A stretch of DNA of 64,000 nucleotides from Nakamurella deserti (GTDB lineage Bacteria > Actinomycetota > Actinomycetes > Mycobacteriales > Nakamurellaceae): NCBI RefSeq assembly GCF_003260015.1, contig NZ_QCXS01000002.1:2480001-2544000 (forward strand). Reading direction: 5' to 3'. This document shows positions 7,980 to 16,876 of this stretch, piece after piece. The translations under genes and the position numbers were made by a program. Numbering within the stretch: the first letter of the stretch is position 1; the number at the start of each line of letters is the position of its first letter. The notes under the pieces were generated by a model. The model had not been told where the DNA came from. It saw nothing but the letters and a program-made list of their open reading frames with translations, and searched no databases.

Positions 7980-8358
7980 ACACGTCGCTAACAATGCGAT
8001 GTCATCCGGGCTCGGACACGAAAGCGACACCCAGCCCATGAACGTCTCCACCCGCTTCCCGGCCGCCGCCGGCAGCGTGCGCCCATCGACGGTCTCCGTG
8101 CCGCCCCGCCTGCACACCGGGCAGCCCCCCGGTATTCGTGCGGCGAGGCCCTAGAGCACCCGTTCCGGCGTTTCTGCTCCACCCGTACCGCCGCCCGCCG
8201 GTGGTCGGTCGTCCGGACGCCGCTCCGACCGACCGCGCCCCGCGGGAGACGACACCGCTCCCCCCAGGCTTTTCCACCCAGGCTTTCCACCCAGGCCATC
8301 CGGTTGCATCCCGACCCACGGGGCGCCCGGTGGCACACCCACCCATGAGGAGGTCTCC
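7980..8358 (+). other. Long 5' leader of the stress operon
   Basis: If the SigB-like promoter is used, this is a leader of about 380 nt with no supported gene. Near 8263-8303 it holds three near-copies of a CCACCCAGGCTTT-like unit. A strong ribosome site, GAGGAGGT (8345-8352), precedes the ATG at 8359. Confidence 0.45.
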
Positions 8359-9216
8359 ATGACCGAGGCACAGCACACGACCACGAGCCCCGACCAGTAC
8401 CTGGGCCTGACCGCCGTCGGCCCGGACCAGGACAAGATCGGCTCCGTGGGCCAGGTCTACGTCAACGACCAGAGCGGCGTCCCGGACTGGATCACCGTCA
8501 ACACCGGCCTCTTCGGCACCACCGAGAACTTCGTGCCGCTCGAGGGCTCCCGCATCCAGGGCGACAACCTGGTCCTGCCGTTCGGCAAGGACATCGTCAA
8601 GGACGCCCCCAAGGTCGCCGACGCCAGCCACCTGGACCCTGACGAGCAGGAGGAGCTGTACGCGCACTACTCCCGCTACATCACCTCGGGTCGCACCACG
8701 ACCGGCACGGTCGACGCCGACGCAGACTTCGCGCGCACCGACACGACCGTGGGCACCGACACCACCGTGGGCACCGGCGACGTGAACCGTCACGGCACCG
8801 TCGGCCACGACACCTCCGGTCCGACCACCGACGACGCCATGACCCGCTCCGAGGAGCAGCTGAACGTGGGCACGCAGCGTGTCGAGGCCGGTCGGGCCCG
8901 ACTGCGCAAGTACGTCGTGACCGAGCAGCAGAGCGTGACCGTCCCGGTCTCGCGCGAAGAGGTCCGCGTCGAGCGCGAGCCCATCACCGACGCCAACCGC
9001 GGCGACGCCCTGGCCGGCCCGGAGATCTCCGAGGAGGAGCACGAGGTCGTCCTGCACGCCGAGCGTCCGGTCGTGGAGACCGAAGCCGTTCCGGTCGAGC
9101 GCGTGCGCCTGGGCACCGAGACCGTCACCGAGCAGCAGCAGGTGACCGGTGAGGTCCGCAAGGAGCAGATCGAGGTCGAGGGCGACACCACGACCGGCCG
9201 CGGCACCTCTGCCTGA
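8359..9216 (+). CDS. PRC-barrel and DUF2382 (YsnF/AvaK) stress protein
   Basis: A 285-residue cytosolic protein. Residues 10-95 form a PRC-barrel-like domain (KIGSVGQVYVND, PDWITVNTGLFG, FVPLEGSRIQGDNLVLPF). A Thr/Asp/Gly-rich linker follows (about 110-165), then a C-terminal DUF2382 domain with EEQLNVGTQRVEAGRARLRK and repeated V-rich/E-rich strands ending VTEQQQVTGEVRKEQIEVEG. This pairing is typical of dormancy or desiccation-stress proteins of unknown biochemistry. It heads a four-gene operon. Confidence 0.88.
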   Translation: MTEAQHTTTSPDQYLGLTAVGPDQDKIGSVGQVYVNDQSGVPDWITVNTGLFGTTENFVPLEGSRIQGDNLVLPFGKDIVKDAPKVADASHLDPDEQEELYAHYSRYITSGRTTTGTVDADADFARTDTTVGTDTTVGTGDVNRHGTVGHDTSGPTTDDAMTRSEEQLNVGTQRVEAGRARLRKYVVTEQQSVTVPVSREEVRVEREPITDANRGDALAGPEISEEEHEVVLHAERPVVETEAVPVERVRLGTETVTEQQQVTGEVRKEQIEVEGDTTTGRGTSA

Positions 9217-9249
9217 TCCAGCACCACTCGATCGACGAAGGGAATCACG

Positions 9250-10014
9250 ATGACCAGCAGTTCCGGATTCGGATCCACAGGTACTCCCAGCGGCATCCCT
9301 GATCTCCCGCCGCCGCCGGCGCCCTCCACGTGGCAGGCGCCGTCGAGCACGCCCCTGAGCACCGGCACCTCGGGCTCCGGCGGTTCCACCACCGACGTCG
9401 CCAAGGACCAGGCCGCGTCCGTCGCCGGCAGCGCCAAGGACGCCGCCAAGGACGTCGCCGGCACCGCCAAGGAGCAGGTCAGCCAGGTCACCGGTGAGGC
9501 CAAGAAGCAGGCGAAGGATCTCTTCGGCCAGACCCGCTCCGAGCTCACCGAGCAGGCGTCCACCCAGCAGCAGCGGGTCGCCGGCGGTCTGCACTCGGTC
9601 AGCGACCAGTTGCGGTCGCTGGCCAACGGTGAGGCCCAGCAGGGTCCCACCACCGACCTGGCGCACCAGGCGGCGGACAAGGTCCAGGAGATCGCCTCGT
9701 TCTTCGAGAACCGTGACCCGGGCCAGCTTCTCGACGAGGTCCGTCGCTACGCGCAGCGCCGCCCGGGCATGTTCCTCGCTCTGTCGCTGGGCGCCGGCGT
9801 TCTCGCCGGTCGCCTGACCCGCGGCCTCACCGCCGACGACAGCAGCAGCTCGGATGCGCCGCGCACCGGTGGCACCGCGCAGGTCGGCGGCACCGTCCCC
9901 CGGCCCGCGCTGGGCACGCCGGCCTACGGCACCCCCGCCGCACCGGCCTACGGCACCCCGGCCGCACCCGCGTACGGCACCCCTGCCTGGTCCGATCCGG
10001 GGGTCCCGCGGTGA
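9250..10014 (+). CDS. LEA-like helical protein with PAYGTP repeats
   Basis: A 254-residue protein. Residues 45-105 are Ala/Lys/Asp-rich with apolipoprotein/LEA-like heptads (AKDAAKDVAGTAKEQVSQVT). Residues 130-165 resemble the actinobacterial family with ADKVQEIASFFENRDPGQLL and YAQRRPGMFLALSLGAGVLAGRL, a single likely membrane helix. The tail holds three PAYGTPA units (about residues 225-250). AAGGGAAT lies before the ATG. The stop overlaps the next GTG (GTGA). The role is presumably membrane or protein protection under stress. Confidence 0.8.
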   Translation: MTSSSGFGSTGTPSGIPDLPPPPAPSTWQAPSSTPLSTGTSGSGGSTTDVAKDQAASVAGSAKDAAKDVAGTAKEQVSQVTGEAKKQAKDLFGQTRSELTEQASTQQQRVAGGLHSVSDQLRSLANGEAQQGPTTDLAHQAADKVQEIASFFENRDPGQLLDEVRRYAQRRPGMFLALSLGAGVLAGRLTRGLTADDSSSSDAPRTGGTAQVGGTVPRPALGTPAYGTPAAPAYGTPAAPAYGTPAWSDPGVPR

Positions 10015-10424
10015 GCTCACCCACGGAGACGACGGACAGTTCGTCCAAGTCACTCGGTGAACTGCTCAGCGGTGTCACCGAGGACCTCTCGACGCTGATG
10101 CGTCAAGAGGTCCAGCTGGCCAAGGCCGAGGCCACGCAGTCGGCCAAGCGCGCCGGCAAGGGCGCCGGCATGATGGCCGGCGCCGTGGTGGCCGCGCACT
10201 TCGTGCTGCTGTTCCTGTCCATCGCCCTCTGGTGGGGTCTCGGCAACTCCATCGGCCACGGCTGGTCGGCACTGATCGTGGCGGTCCTCTGGGGCGTCGT
10301 CGGCGCCGTGCTGTTCAGCGTCGGCAAGAAGGCGATCGCACAGGTCCGCGGCCTTGACCGCACCACCGAGACGGTCGCGAAGATCCCGAACGCGATCAAA
10401 GGCAACGAGGAGCAGAACCGATGA
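10011..10424 (+). CDS. Phage-holin-superfamily (Phage_holin_3_6/DUF1469-like) membrane protein
   Basis: A 137-residue protein. The N-terminal amphipathic helix LGELLSGVTEDLSTLMRQEV and the following EVQLAKAEATQSAKRAGKGAG match the family. Two membrane helices follow at about residues 53-75 and 83-105. Despite its name the family is chromosomal and not a lysis gene. It overlaps both neighbours (GTGA before, ATGA after), so it is made with the LEA-like and DUF3618 proteins. Confidence 0.85.
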   Translation: MSSPTETTDSSSKSLGELLSGVTEDLSTLMRQEVQLAKAEATQSAKRAGKGAGMMAGAVVAAHFVLLFLSIALWWGLGNSIGHGWSALIVAVLWGVVGAVLFSVGKKAIAQVRGLDRTTETVAKIPNAIKGNEEQNR

Positions 10425-11011
10425 CGACGAGCAACGACCCCGACCAGATCCGTCGCGAGATCGAGGCCACCCGCGCCGGTCTCAGCAACGACGTGAACGC
10501 CCTGTCGGACAAGGTGAACCCCACGCAGATCGTGGAGCGCCAGAAGTCCAAGATCACGGGCGCCGCCCGCTCGGTGAAGGAGAGCATCATGGGATCCGCT
10601 GATTCTGCGACGTCCTCCGCCCAGAGCGCGGTGTCGTCCGTGGGCGACGCCGTCAGCGACGCGCCGTCCGCGGTGAAGTCCAAGACTCGGGGCAACCCGC
10701 TGGCGGCCGGGCTCATCGCCTTCGGTGCCGGTGTGCTCGTCTCCTCGCTGTTCCCGGCGTCGGAGAAGGAGTCGCAGGCGGCGGCGGCGTTGAAGGAGAA
10801 GGCGCAGCCGCTGGTGGACGAGGTCACCTCGGTGGCCAAGGAGGCGGCGGCGCACCTGCAGGAGCCCGCACAGAACGCGCTCGAGTCGGTCAAGTCGACC
10901 GCGACCGACGCCGTCGACACCGTCAAGGACGAGGCCGGCAGCGCCAAGGACGAGGTCAAGGGCCAGGCCGTGGACGCCAAGGACAGCGTCCAGCAGGCCC
11001 GGAGCAGCTGA
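10421..11011 (+). CDS. DUF3618 protein with LEA-like tail
   Basis: A 196-residue protein. The N-terminus DPDQIRREIEATRAGLSNDV is the DUF3618 signature (IRREIExTRxxLxxxV). A single hydrophobic segment AAGLIAFGAGVLVSSLFPAS lies near 98-117. The last 80 residues are Ala/Glu/Lys-rich and probably a long amphipathic helix. It is the last gene of the stress operon and ends 20 bp before a strong hairpin. Confidence 0.88.
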   Translation: MTTSNDPDQIRREIEATRAGLSNDVNALSDKVNPTQIVERQKSKITGAARSVKESIMGSADSATSSAQSAVSSVGDAVSDAPSAVKSKTRGNPLAAGLIAFGAGVLVSSLFPASEKESQAAAALKEKAQPLVDEVTSVAKEAAAHLQEPAQNALESVKSTATDAVDTVKDEAGSAKDEVKGQAVDAKDSVQQARSS

Positions 11012-11030
11012 TCGAGTAGTTGCGGTGCAC

Positions 11031-11067
11031 GGTGGGGCGGGTCGGCGAACAGCCGGCCCGCCCCACC
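11031..11067 (+). terminator. Terminator hairpin of the stress operon
   Basis: Perfect 11-bp arms GGTGGGGCGGG and CCCGCCCCACC enclose a 15-nt loop that holds a further GGC/GCC pair. Confidence 0.8.
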
Positions 11068-11136
11068 GCTGTCTGTGGGCCCGTCGCGGAGCGCCGACGG
11101 GTCCGTGCGAGATACCTGATGACGTGAGAGGACCCG

Positions 11137-12189
11137 ATGGACCAGCAGAACAGCGGCGACAAGGCGGCCACCGCACCGCATCCCGATGACGACCGCAAAC
11201 CCGACGCGATCTCCGACCTCACGAAGCCGTCGTGGAAGTTCGTCTTCAAGAAGACGGTCCGGGAGTTCTCGCAGGACGAGTGTCTCGACCTCGCCGCGGG
11301 CCTGACCTACTACGCCGTGCTGGCCCTCTTCCCCGCCCTGCTCGCCATCGTGTCGCTGCTGGGACTGCTCGGGCAGGACCAGGCCGGGACCGACGCGCTG
11401 ATGAACATCATCCGGCAGGTCGCACCCAGTGCCGCGGACACCATGCAGGGTGTGGTCACCCAGCTCACCCAGAGTCAGGGAGCGGGGATCGGGCTGGTCA
11501 TCGGCATCCTGGGTGCGCTGTGGTCGGCGTCCGGGTACGTGGGCGCCTTCGGCCGCTCGATGAACCGGGTCTACGAGATCGACGAGGGCCGGCCGTTCTA
11601 CAAGCTGCGGCCGGTGATGCTCCTCGTCACCCTCGTCGCCGTGGTGCTGGCTGCCCTGGTCGCCGTCGCGCTGGTGGTGTCGGGTCCGGTCGCCGGGGCC
11701 GTCGGCGACGCCATCGGCATCGGTGAGACCGGTCTGACCATCTGGAACATCGCCAAGTGGCCGGTCATCCTGGCGGTGGTGGTGTTCATCGTGGCGGTCC
11801 TGTACTGGGCCACCCCCAACATCAAGCAGCCGAAGTTCCGCTGGATCAGCGTCGGGGCCGTCATCGCGGTCGTGGTGTGGATCGTGGCCAGTGCCGCCTT
11901 CGGCTTCTACGTCGCCAACTTCGGCAACTACAACAAGACCTACGGCTCGCTGGCCGGCGTCATCGTCTTCCTGCTCTGGCTGTGGATCACCAACCTGGCT
12001 CTGTTGTTCGGTGCCGAGGTCGACTCCGAGCTCGAGCGCGGCCGTCAGCTGCAGGCGGGCATCGAGGCCGAGGAGACACTCCAGCTACCGCCGCGCGACA
12101 CCAAGGCCAGCGATAAGGCCGCGGCCAAGGAGGAGCAGGTGGTCGAGCAGGGTCGGCGCATCCGCGAGACCGGCGGTCGCCAGGCCTGA
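11137..12189 (+). CDS. YihY/BrkB-family inner-membrane protein
   Basis: A 350-residue integral membrane protein of unknown activity, with six hydrophobic segments between residues 50 and 300. Family hallmarks are LAAGLTYYAVLALFPALLAIV, LWSASGYVGAFGRSMNRVYE and the C-terminal YGSLAGVIVFLLWLWITNLALLFGAEVDSE. AGAGGA lies 6-11 bases before the ATG. The charged tail after residue 310 is cytosolic. It follows the stress operon but lies beyond its terminator, so it has its own promoter. Confidence 0.92.
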   Translation: MDQQNSGDKAATAPHPDDDRKPDAISDLTKPSWKFVFKKTVREFSQDECLDLAAGLTYYAVLALFPALLAIVSLLGLLGQDQAGTDALMNIIRQVAPSAADTMQGVVTQLTQSQGAGIGLVIGILGALWSASGYVGAFGRSMNRVYEIDEGRPFYKLRPVMLLVTLVAVVLAALVAVALVVSGPVAGAVGDAIGIGETGLTIWNIAKWPVILAVVVFIVAVLYWATPNIKQPKFRWISVGAVIAVVVWIVASAAFGFYVANFGNYNKTYGSLAGVIVFLLWLWITNLALLFGAEVDSELERGRQLQAGIEAEETLQLPPRDTKASDKAAAKEEQVVEQGRRIRETGGRQA

Positions 12190-12210
12190 CCCGAGGGTCG
12201 CCCTGGGGGT

Positions 12211-12232
12211 CCGTCGCCCGGCCGGGCGACGG
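12211..12232 (+). terminator. Hairpin after the BrkB-type gene
   Basis: A 22-bp perfect palindrome, CCGTCGCCCGG and its complement, 21 bases after the stop codon. Confidence 0.6.
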
Positions 12233-12342
12233 AGCGGCAGCGTCCGCGGTCGCCGGGGATGGCAGAATCGGACCCGGCGTCACCGCATCGGTGCTCGCAC
12301 GTCGGACGTGATCGCGGCGGTCCCCACCGGTCGGGAGGGTCC

Positions 12343-13083
12343 GTGACGGCGCTGGTGCGGTTCGAACTGGCCTTCGCCCGGCTGGCGGACGCGTTCGGCG
12401 AGCCCGAGCTGTTGCCGGCGCGGTTGGCGACGGCCTGCACCGAGGTCCTGCCGATCGCCGGCGCCGGCATCAGCCTGTTCATGCCCGACGGCTTCCGGGT
12501 GCCGGTCGGGGCGAGCGACGAGACGGCCGCGCACGCCGAACGCCTCCAGTTCACCCTGGGCACCGGCCCGTGCATCGAAGCGCACCGCACCCGGCGGATG
12601 ATCGGTCTGACCGCGGACGAGATGACCGCCCGCTGGCCGGATTTCGCGTCGGCGCTCACCACGGCGACCCCCTACCGGGCGGTCCTGGCGGCGCCGCTGT
12701 CCGTCGGGCTGGACACGCTCGGCACCACCGATCTGTTCCTCGACGATCCGGCGCAGCTGGCCCGGCTCGATCCCGACGACGTCGCCGCGGTCACCGATGC
12801 CGTGTCGCACCGGCTCTCGGCGGTGCCGGCTCCGGCGACGGACCAGGGCGACACGGACCGGTCGGCGGAGGCCGAACCGGTGTGGCTGCAGAGCCCGCCG
12901 GCCGTCCACCGCACCATGGTCTTCGTCGCCATGGGCATGGCATCGGTCGATCTGGACGTCACCGCGCAGGTGGCGCTGCGGTTGCTGCGGACCCGGGCCC
13001 TGCGCGACCGGAGCTCCGTCGACGACATCGCCGCCGCCGTCGTCGCCCGGCGACTGCAGCCGGTGGACCTGCGCGTCAGCTGA
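12343..13083 (+). CDS. GAF-ANTAR RNA-binding regulator
   Basis: A 246-residue predicted antiterminator. A GTG at 12343 after GGGAGGG gives a normal GAF start (ALVRFELAFARLADAFGEPEL). The GAF domain spans about 5-155, with FTLGTGPCIEAHRTRR as the conserved loop. The C-terminal residues 190-243 form an ANTAR three-helix module (AVHRTMVFVAMGMASVDLDV, SSVDDIAAAVVARRLQP). ANTAR domains bind paired RNA hairpins and prevent termination. It is the only plus-strand member of a five-gene GAF cluster and converges on the next one. Confidence 0.85.
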   Translation: MTALVRFELAFARLADAFGEPELLPARLATACTEVLPIAGAGISLFMPDGFRVPVGASDETAAHAERLQFTLGTGPCIEAHRTRRMIGLTADEMTARWPDFASALTTATPYRAVLAAPLSVGLDTLGTTDLFLDDPAQLARLDPDDVAAVTDAVSHRLSAVPAPATDQGDTDRSAEAEPVWLQSPPAVHRTMVFVAMGMASVDLDVTAQVALRLLRTRALRDRSSVDDIAAAVVARRLQPVDLRVS

Positions 13084-13100
13084 GACCACGCTCGTCCGGG

Positions 13101-13805
13101 TCACCCGAAACGTCGGGTGCGCCGGACCACGGCATCGGCGATCTCGTGGATCGAGGTGCGTTCGGCGAAGGCGGCCGCGCGCAGCAGCGCCAGCGCGTTC
13201 GTCACCGGCACCTCGGCCTGCACGGCGATCATCCCGGTGGCGATGGCGATCTCGTCGTGGCCGAGGGTGCGACCGCGGGTGCTGTGCAGCTCGCGCAGCA
13301 CGGCGCGGGCGATGTGCCCGGTGCCCAGCAGGGCGGTGGTCGTCGCCACCGGGCTCAGGGCCCCGGGGGTGCGGCGGTAGAGCTGCACGGTGCCGAACGG
13401 CACCGTCCCCACCTGCAGCAGGAACGCGAAGAGGGCCGCCACCCCCAGGCTCCCGACCTCGCGGGTCAGCACGGGCCAACGGTCACCGGCCACGCCCGCC
13501 GTGAGATCCGGGACGGCGTACGGACTGCGATGCAGGAACGCGTCGATCGACGGGCCCTCGTTGAGGGTCAGGTGCCACTCGTCGATGGCTCGCGCGACGT
13601 CGTCGGTGGCGAACACGAGGTGCCCGTGGTCCAGGCTGCCGCGCGCGGTGACCGCCGCACCGTCCAGCCCGAGAGTGGCGACAAGGTCACGGCAGAGGTC
13701 GTCCGGTGTGCTGTCGACCTCGACGGGCGGCGGGCGGTGCTTCATCGGCGCCGCCCCTCTGCCGGCCGGTGACCCGGGTCCACCGATTGCCGCCACACGC
13801 ACCAT
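13101..13805 (-). CDS. GAF-ANTAR regulator
   Basis: A 234-residue protein with an ATG at 13805, 7 bases after GGAGG. The GAF domain (about 25-165) includes the loop LTLNEGPSIDAFLHRSPYAVPDL. The C-terminal ANTAR part (about 175-232) reads HDEIAIATGMIAVQAEVPV and RTSIHEIADAVVRRTRRF. It is the last gene of the minus-strand GAF run, 44 bp after its upstream neighbour. The sensed signal is unknown. Confidence 0.85.
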   Translation of the reverse strand: MVRVAAIGGPGSPAGRGAAPMKHRPPPVEVDSTPDDLCRDLVATLGLDGAAVTARGSLDHGHLVFATDDVARAIDEWHLTLNEGPSIDAFLHRSPYAVPDLTAGVAGDRWPVLTREVGSLGVAALFAFLLQVGTVPFGTVQLYRRTPGALSPVATTTALLGTGHIARAVLRELHSTRGRTLGHDEIAIATGMIAVQAEVPVTNALALLRAAAFAERTSIHEIADAVVRRTRRFG

Positions 13806-13849
13806 ACGGCACCTCCGTGGCGGTGCACCCGCCCGGCCGGGGCCCGGGA

Positions 13850-14653
13850 TCAGCCGGTCGGCCCGACGATGTCCGCAGCCACGACACCCACATCCACGCC
13901 TCGGCGCCGGGCCTCGTCCTCGATCAATCCGAAGGCCTGATCGATGTCGACGCCGTGCCGCGCCATCGTCACCCCCGCCGCCTGGTTGACCAGCTGACGG
14001 CGCCGCAACGCCGTGACCAGCGTGCGGGCGGGCGCCTCGCCCGGCTGAGCCGCCAGATAGTCGGCGAGCCCACGGTCGAGGTAGTCCAGCAGGACGACGA
14101 GCACGTCCGGCTCGGGTACCCGCAGTCCGCCCTCCCGGCGGCTGTACAGGTTGAGCGAACCCACCACGACGGGCCGCACGTGCAGCGGCTCGGCGAGGAA
14201 CGAGCGGACACCCACCTGCGCCGCCGCGGCCGCCACGAGCGGCCAGCGGACCCGGACGTCGTCCAGGGTCACGGCCACCCGCCGGTCGGACCGGGCCGCC
14301 GACAGACAGGGCCCGTCGCCCTCGTCGTACTGGCCCTCGTCGATCAGCAGGACGGCGTCGTCGGTGTGGGCGGCGGTGAACGGCTCACCGGCGAACCGGG
14401 CGGTGACGCCGGCGCCGTGGGCGTCGGCGATCATCCGCACCGCCTCCCGCGAAGCCCGGCTCATCAGGTCCAGCAGGGTGTCGGCGTCGTTCACGCGTCC
14501 CTGCAACTGGATCATCAACCGGCCGATCTCGTCCGGCGACTGCGCCAGCGCCCGTTTCAGGGCCGGCGACCAGTCCACCGCGTCGTCCGGCCACCCCCCG
14601 CCGGGACCGCCGGGCTCATCGACCATCTGGGCAACCCCGCTCACCTGTGGCAC
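13850..14653 (-). CDS. GAF-ANTAR regulator
   Basis: A 267-residue protein. A variable N-terminus (first 60 residues, SPDEIGRLMIQLQGRVND) precedes a GAF domain (about 60-195; QYDEGDGPCLSAARSDRRVAV is the loop). An ANTAR domain follows at about 205-265 (RRRQLVNQAAGVTMARHGVDI, FGLIEDEARRRGVDVG). The longest frame starts at a GTG at 14653; an ATG nine codons later is also possible. A 96-bp gap separates it from the upstream GAF gene, so it may have its own promoter. Confidence 0.82.
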   Translation of the reverse strand: MPQVSGVAQMVDEPGGPGGGWPDDAVDWSPALKRALAQSPDEIGRLMIQLQGRVNDADTLLDLMSRASREAVRMIADAHGAGVTARFAGEPFTAAHTDDAVLLIDEGQYDEGDGPCLSAARSDRRVAVTLDDVRVRWPLVAAAAAQVGVRSFLAEPLHVRPVVVGSLNLYSRREGGLRVPEPDVLVVLLDYLDRGLADYLAAQPGEAPARTLVTALRRRQLVNQAAGVTMARHGVDIDQAFGLIEDEARRRGVDVGVVAADIVGPTG

Positions 14654-14749
14654 TGGTCGGCAGCGCCGTCGTCACGTCAGGTCGGTAGGGAGACCTTCCG
14701 GCTGAGCCTATCCCGGCCGGCGTCGGTGGCACGGCGCCGCGGGCGGCGG

Positions 14750-15541
14750 TCAGGACGACGTGGCGGCCAGGCCGACCGCCGGCGCCGGCTCCTCCGGAGC
14801 CGGGATGGGCAGTTCCGGTAGCGCGCCCGTGAGCGCGACCTCCTCGGCGAGGTCCCGGAGCTTGCGGTTGAGTGCCTGACTCGCCTCGCACATCGCGGCG
14901 AAGGCCTGGTCCTCGGTCCACTGGCTGCGGGCCATCAGGATGCCGATCGCCACGCCGATGCGGCGGTTGCTCATCAGTGCCCGGTGCAGGTTCGCCGCCC
15001 GGGCCCGCTGCGCGAGGCCGGCCAGCGCGGTCTCGGTGGACGCCATCGTCACCGCCGCGACCGTGGTGGCGGCCCCGGCGAAGGCCTCGACGTCCTCGGC
15101 GTACAGGTTGAGCGTCCGCGTCACGGGGCCGGCGCCGCGCAGCGGGTAGGACAGCACCCCCCGCACCGGCGTGCGCTGCACGACGATCTCGCTCAGCCGC
15201 GGCCAGCGGACGTCGGTCCGCAGGTCGCGCACCATCACCGCGGATCCGCGGCGCATGGCCTCCAGCGTCGGCCCCTCTCCCAGGCGGTACTGGGCGACGT
15301 CGACCTCCTGGGCCACCGGATCGGTGGTCGACACGGTCCGCGGGATGCCGCGCGAGTTGCGCTCGGTGAGCGTGGCCCAGCGGGCCCCCGGCACGACGGT
15401 GGTCACCACCTGCAGGACGCCGGCGATGGGGTCGCCGGGGTTCTCGGCGGGCTCGGCCACCAGCTGGGCCAGCGAGGCGAGCTGCGCGGCCAGCGTCGGT
15501 GCCGTCGCGGTGCTGCCGTTGATGGACGGGTTGTCGGTCAT
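14750..15541 (-). CDS. GAF-ANTAR regulator
   Basis: A 263-residue protein and the most canonical of the cluster. The GAF domain (about 20-170) carries YRLGEGPTLEAMRRGSAVMVRD and WPRLSEIV. The ANTAR domain (about 185-245) reads ALMSNRRIGVAIGILMARSQWT and AFAAMCEASQALNRKLRDLAEEV, written here in two parts. The IGVAIGILM core is the classical ANTAR helix. Its ATG overlaps the upstream stop (ATGA), so it is coupled to that gene. The Pro/Ala tail is variable. Confidence 0.9.
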   Translation of the reverse strand: MTDNPSINGSTATAPTLAAQLASLAQLVAEPAENPGDPIAGVLQVVTTVVPGARWATLTERNSRGIPRTVSTTDPVAQEVDVAQYRLGEGPTLEAMRRGSAVMVRDLRTDVRWPRLSEIVVQRTPVRGVLSYPLRGAGPVTRTLNLYAEDVEAFAGAATTVAAVTMASTETALAGLAQRARAANLHRALMSNRRIGVAIGILMARSQWTEDQAFAAMCEASQALNRKLRDLAEEVALTGALPELPIPAPEEPAPAVGLAATSS

Positions 15542-16257
15542 GGTTCTTCTCCAGGGAGGCGGCCCGTGTCGAGCAACGTCTGGGCGACGTCGCCGATCTT
15601 GCGTCGGGTACTGCGGGCAGCGGTACGGAGGCGGTGGAAAGCCGCCACGTGGTCGAGGTTCTCGCGGGACATCAGGAAACCGACGCCCCGTTCGATGGGC
15701 ACCCGGTAGTCGAGGGCGTAGTTCAGCTGCGCGGCGAGCACCCCGGCCTGTTCGGCACTCACGGCGGTGGCGAGCATCGCCTCGGCGACGTCACCGAACC
15801 GGCTGAGCGCGTGCTGCTCGGCGGCCTCCCAGCGGTGCTCGCGGTCGAGGTAGATGTCCAGGCTGGCCACCGGGATGCCGCTCAGGTGGACCGGGACGCC
15901 GAGGACGGCCCGGATGCCGCTGCCGTCCAGGACGCCGGCGAGCTGCGTCCACCGCTCGTCGTTCTGCACGTCCGTGGTCGCCGTCACCGCGTCGTGGACG
16001 AAGGTGTCCACACAGGGCCCCTCGCCGGTCTCCAGCTGGGCGTTCTCCAGGAGGCGGCTCGTGGGATCGGTGAAGACCGCGTAGCGCAGCTCGCTGTGCT
16101 CGTCGGCGAGCATCAGGCCGCTGCCGGAGATGTCGAACATCTGCGCGCAGGCGTCGACGACGCGCTGCAGCGATTCCTCCAGCACCGTGTTGGCCTGCTG
16201 CTTCTCCAGCCGCCGGAGGCTCGCGGCGAGGGCGGTGGCGTCGATGCTCGTTGTCAT
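15538..16257 (-). CDS. GAF-ANTAR regulator
   Basis: A 239-residue protein. A coiled N-terminal helix (ASLRRLEKQQANTVLEESLQ) leads into a GAF domain (about 30-165; LETGEGPCVDTFVHDAVTATT). An ANTAR domain sits at about 175-235 (LDYRVPIERGVGFLMSREN, HRLRTAARSTRRKIGDVAQ). The ATG at 16257 lies 4 bases after the stop of the GAF-only gene, and the stop overlaps the next start, so the three genes form one operon. Confidence 0.9.
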   Translation of the reverse strand: MTTSIDATALAASLRRLEKQQANTVLEESLQRVVDACAQMFDISGSGLMLADEHSELRYAVFTDPTSRLLENAQLETGEGPCVDTFVHDAVTATTDVQNDERWTQLAGVLDGSGIRAVLGVPVHLSGIPVASLDIYLDREHRWEAAEQHALSRFGDVAEAMLATAVSAEQAGVLAAQLNYALDYRVPIERGVGFLMSRENLDHVAAFHRLRTAARSTRRKIGDVAQTLLDTGRLPGEEP

Positions 16258-16261
16258 GTGC

Positions 16262-16876
16262 TCACTCTTGCCCGATTCCGTCGTCCGGGGGTCCGGCGGG
16301 ACCACCGGGCGGCGTGCCGACGGGGTCCAGGTCGGCCCGGCCGTGTGCGCCGTGGGGCAGATGCCGCGCGGAGGCCGCGCTCAGCTCGAGGAGCCGGCCG
16401 ATGACCCCGGCGAAGGCCTCCGAGCCCGAGATCTGGGCGTCGGACCAGGTGTGCGGGGCGGCACGGACGGCGTTGAGGTTGCCCACCACCTCTCCGGACA
16501 CCCAGATCGGCGCGGACAGCACCGCCCGCACCCCGTCGGAGGCGAGCCGCTGCCACACCGACCGGTAGGCGTCGTGGGTGGCCAGGTCGGCGACCGCCAC
16601 GGTGCGCTGCGACCGCATGGCGTCGATGCCGGGTCCGACCGACAGCTGCTGCTGGGCCTGCTCCAGCGCTTCGGCGGCCAGGTCGGTGGCGGCCACCGTC
16701 CGTACGGCGTTGTCGTCGTCGAGCAGCAGGACACCGACCCCGTCGGCGGCGAGGAGGTCGCTCGCGGCGGTCACGACCTGACGCAACCGCGGCACGAGGG
16801 TCTCCACGGGCGATCGACCGACGCTCACCTCGAGACCACGCAGGGTGTCTCCGGGGACCGCGGGGCCGCGGTTCAC
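16262..16876 (-). CDS. GAF-domain protein lacking ANTAR
   Basis: A 204-residue protein with one GAF domain (about residues 25-175; GVGVLLLDDDNAVRTVAATD, LSVGPGIDAMRSQRTVAVADL, RAVLSAPIWVSGEVVGNLNAV). The tail is Gly/Pro-rich and no ANTAR helices follow, unlike its four neighbours. I chose the GTG at 16876 because it overlaps (GTGA) the stop of a 15-codon leader ORF with a ribosome site. A GTG at 16828 and a longer frame from 16963 are alternatives. As first gene of the operon it could act as a sensory partner for the ANTAR proteins (inference). Confidence 0.75.
   Translation of the reverse strand: MNRGPAVPGDTLRGLEVSVGRSPVETLVPRLRQVVTAASDLLAADGVGVLLLDDDNAVRTVAATDLAAEALEQAQQQLSVGPGIDAMRSQRTVAVADLATHDAYRSVWQRLASDGVRAVLSAPIWVSGEVVGNLNAVRAAPHTWSDAQISGSEAFAGVIGRLLELSAASARHLPHGAHGRADLDPVGTPPGGPAGPPDDGIGQE

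Noticed and set aside
10011-10424. Phage lysis holin and thus prophage remnant
   Set aside because: The family name is misleading. The gene is in a stress operon with no phage genes, integrase or att-like repeats nearby.
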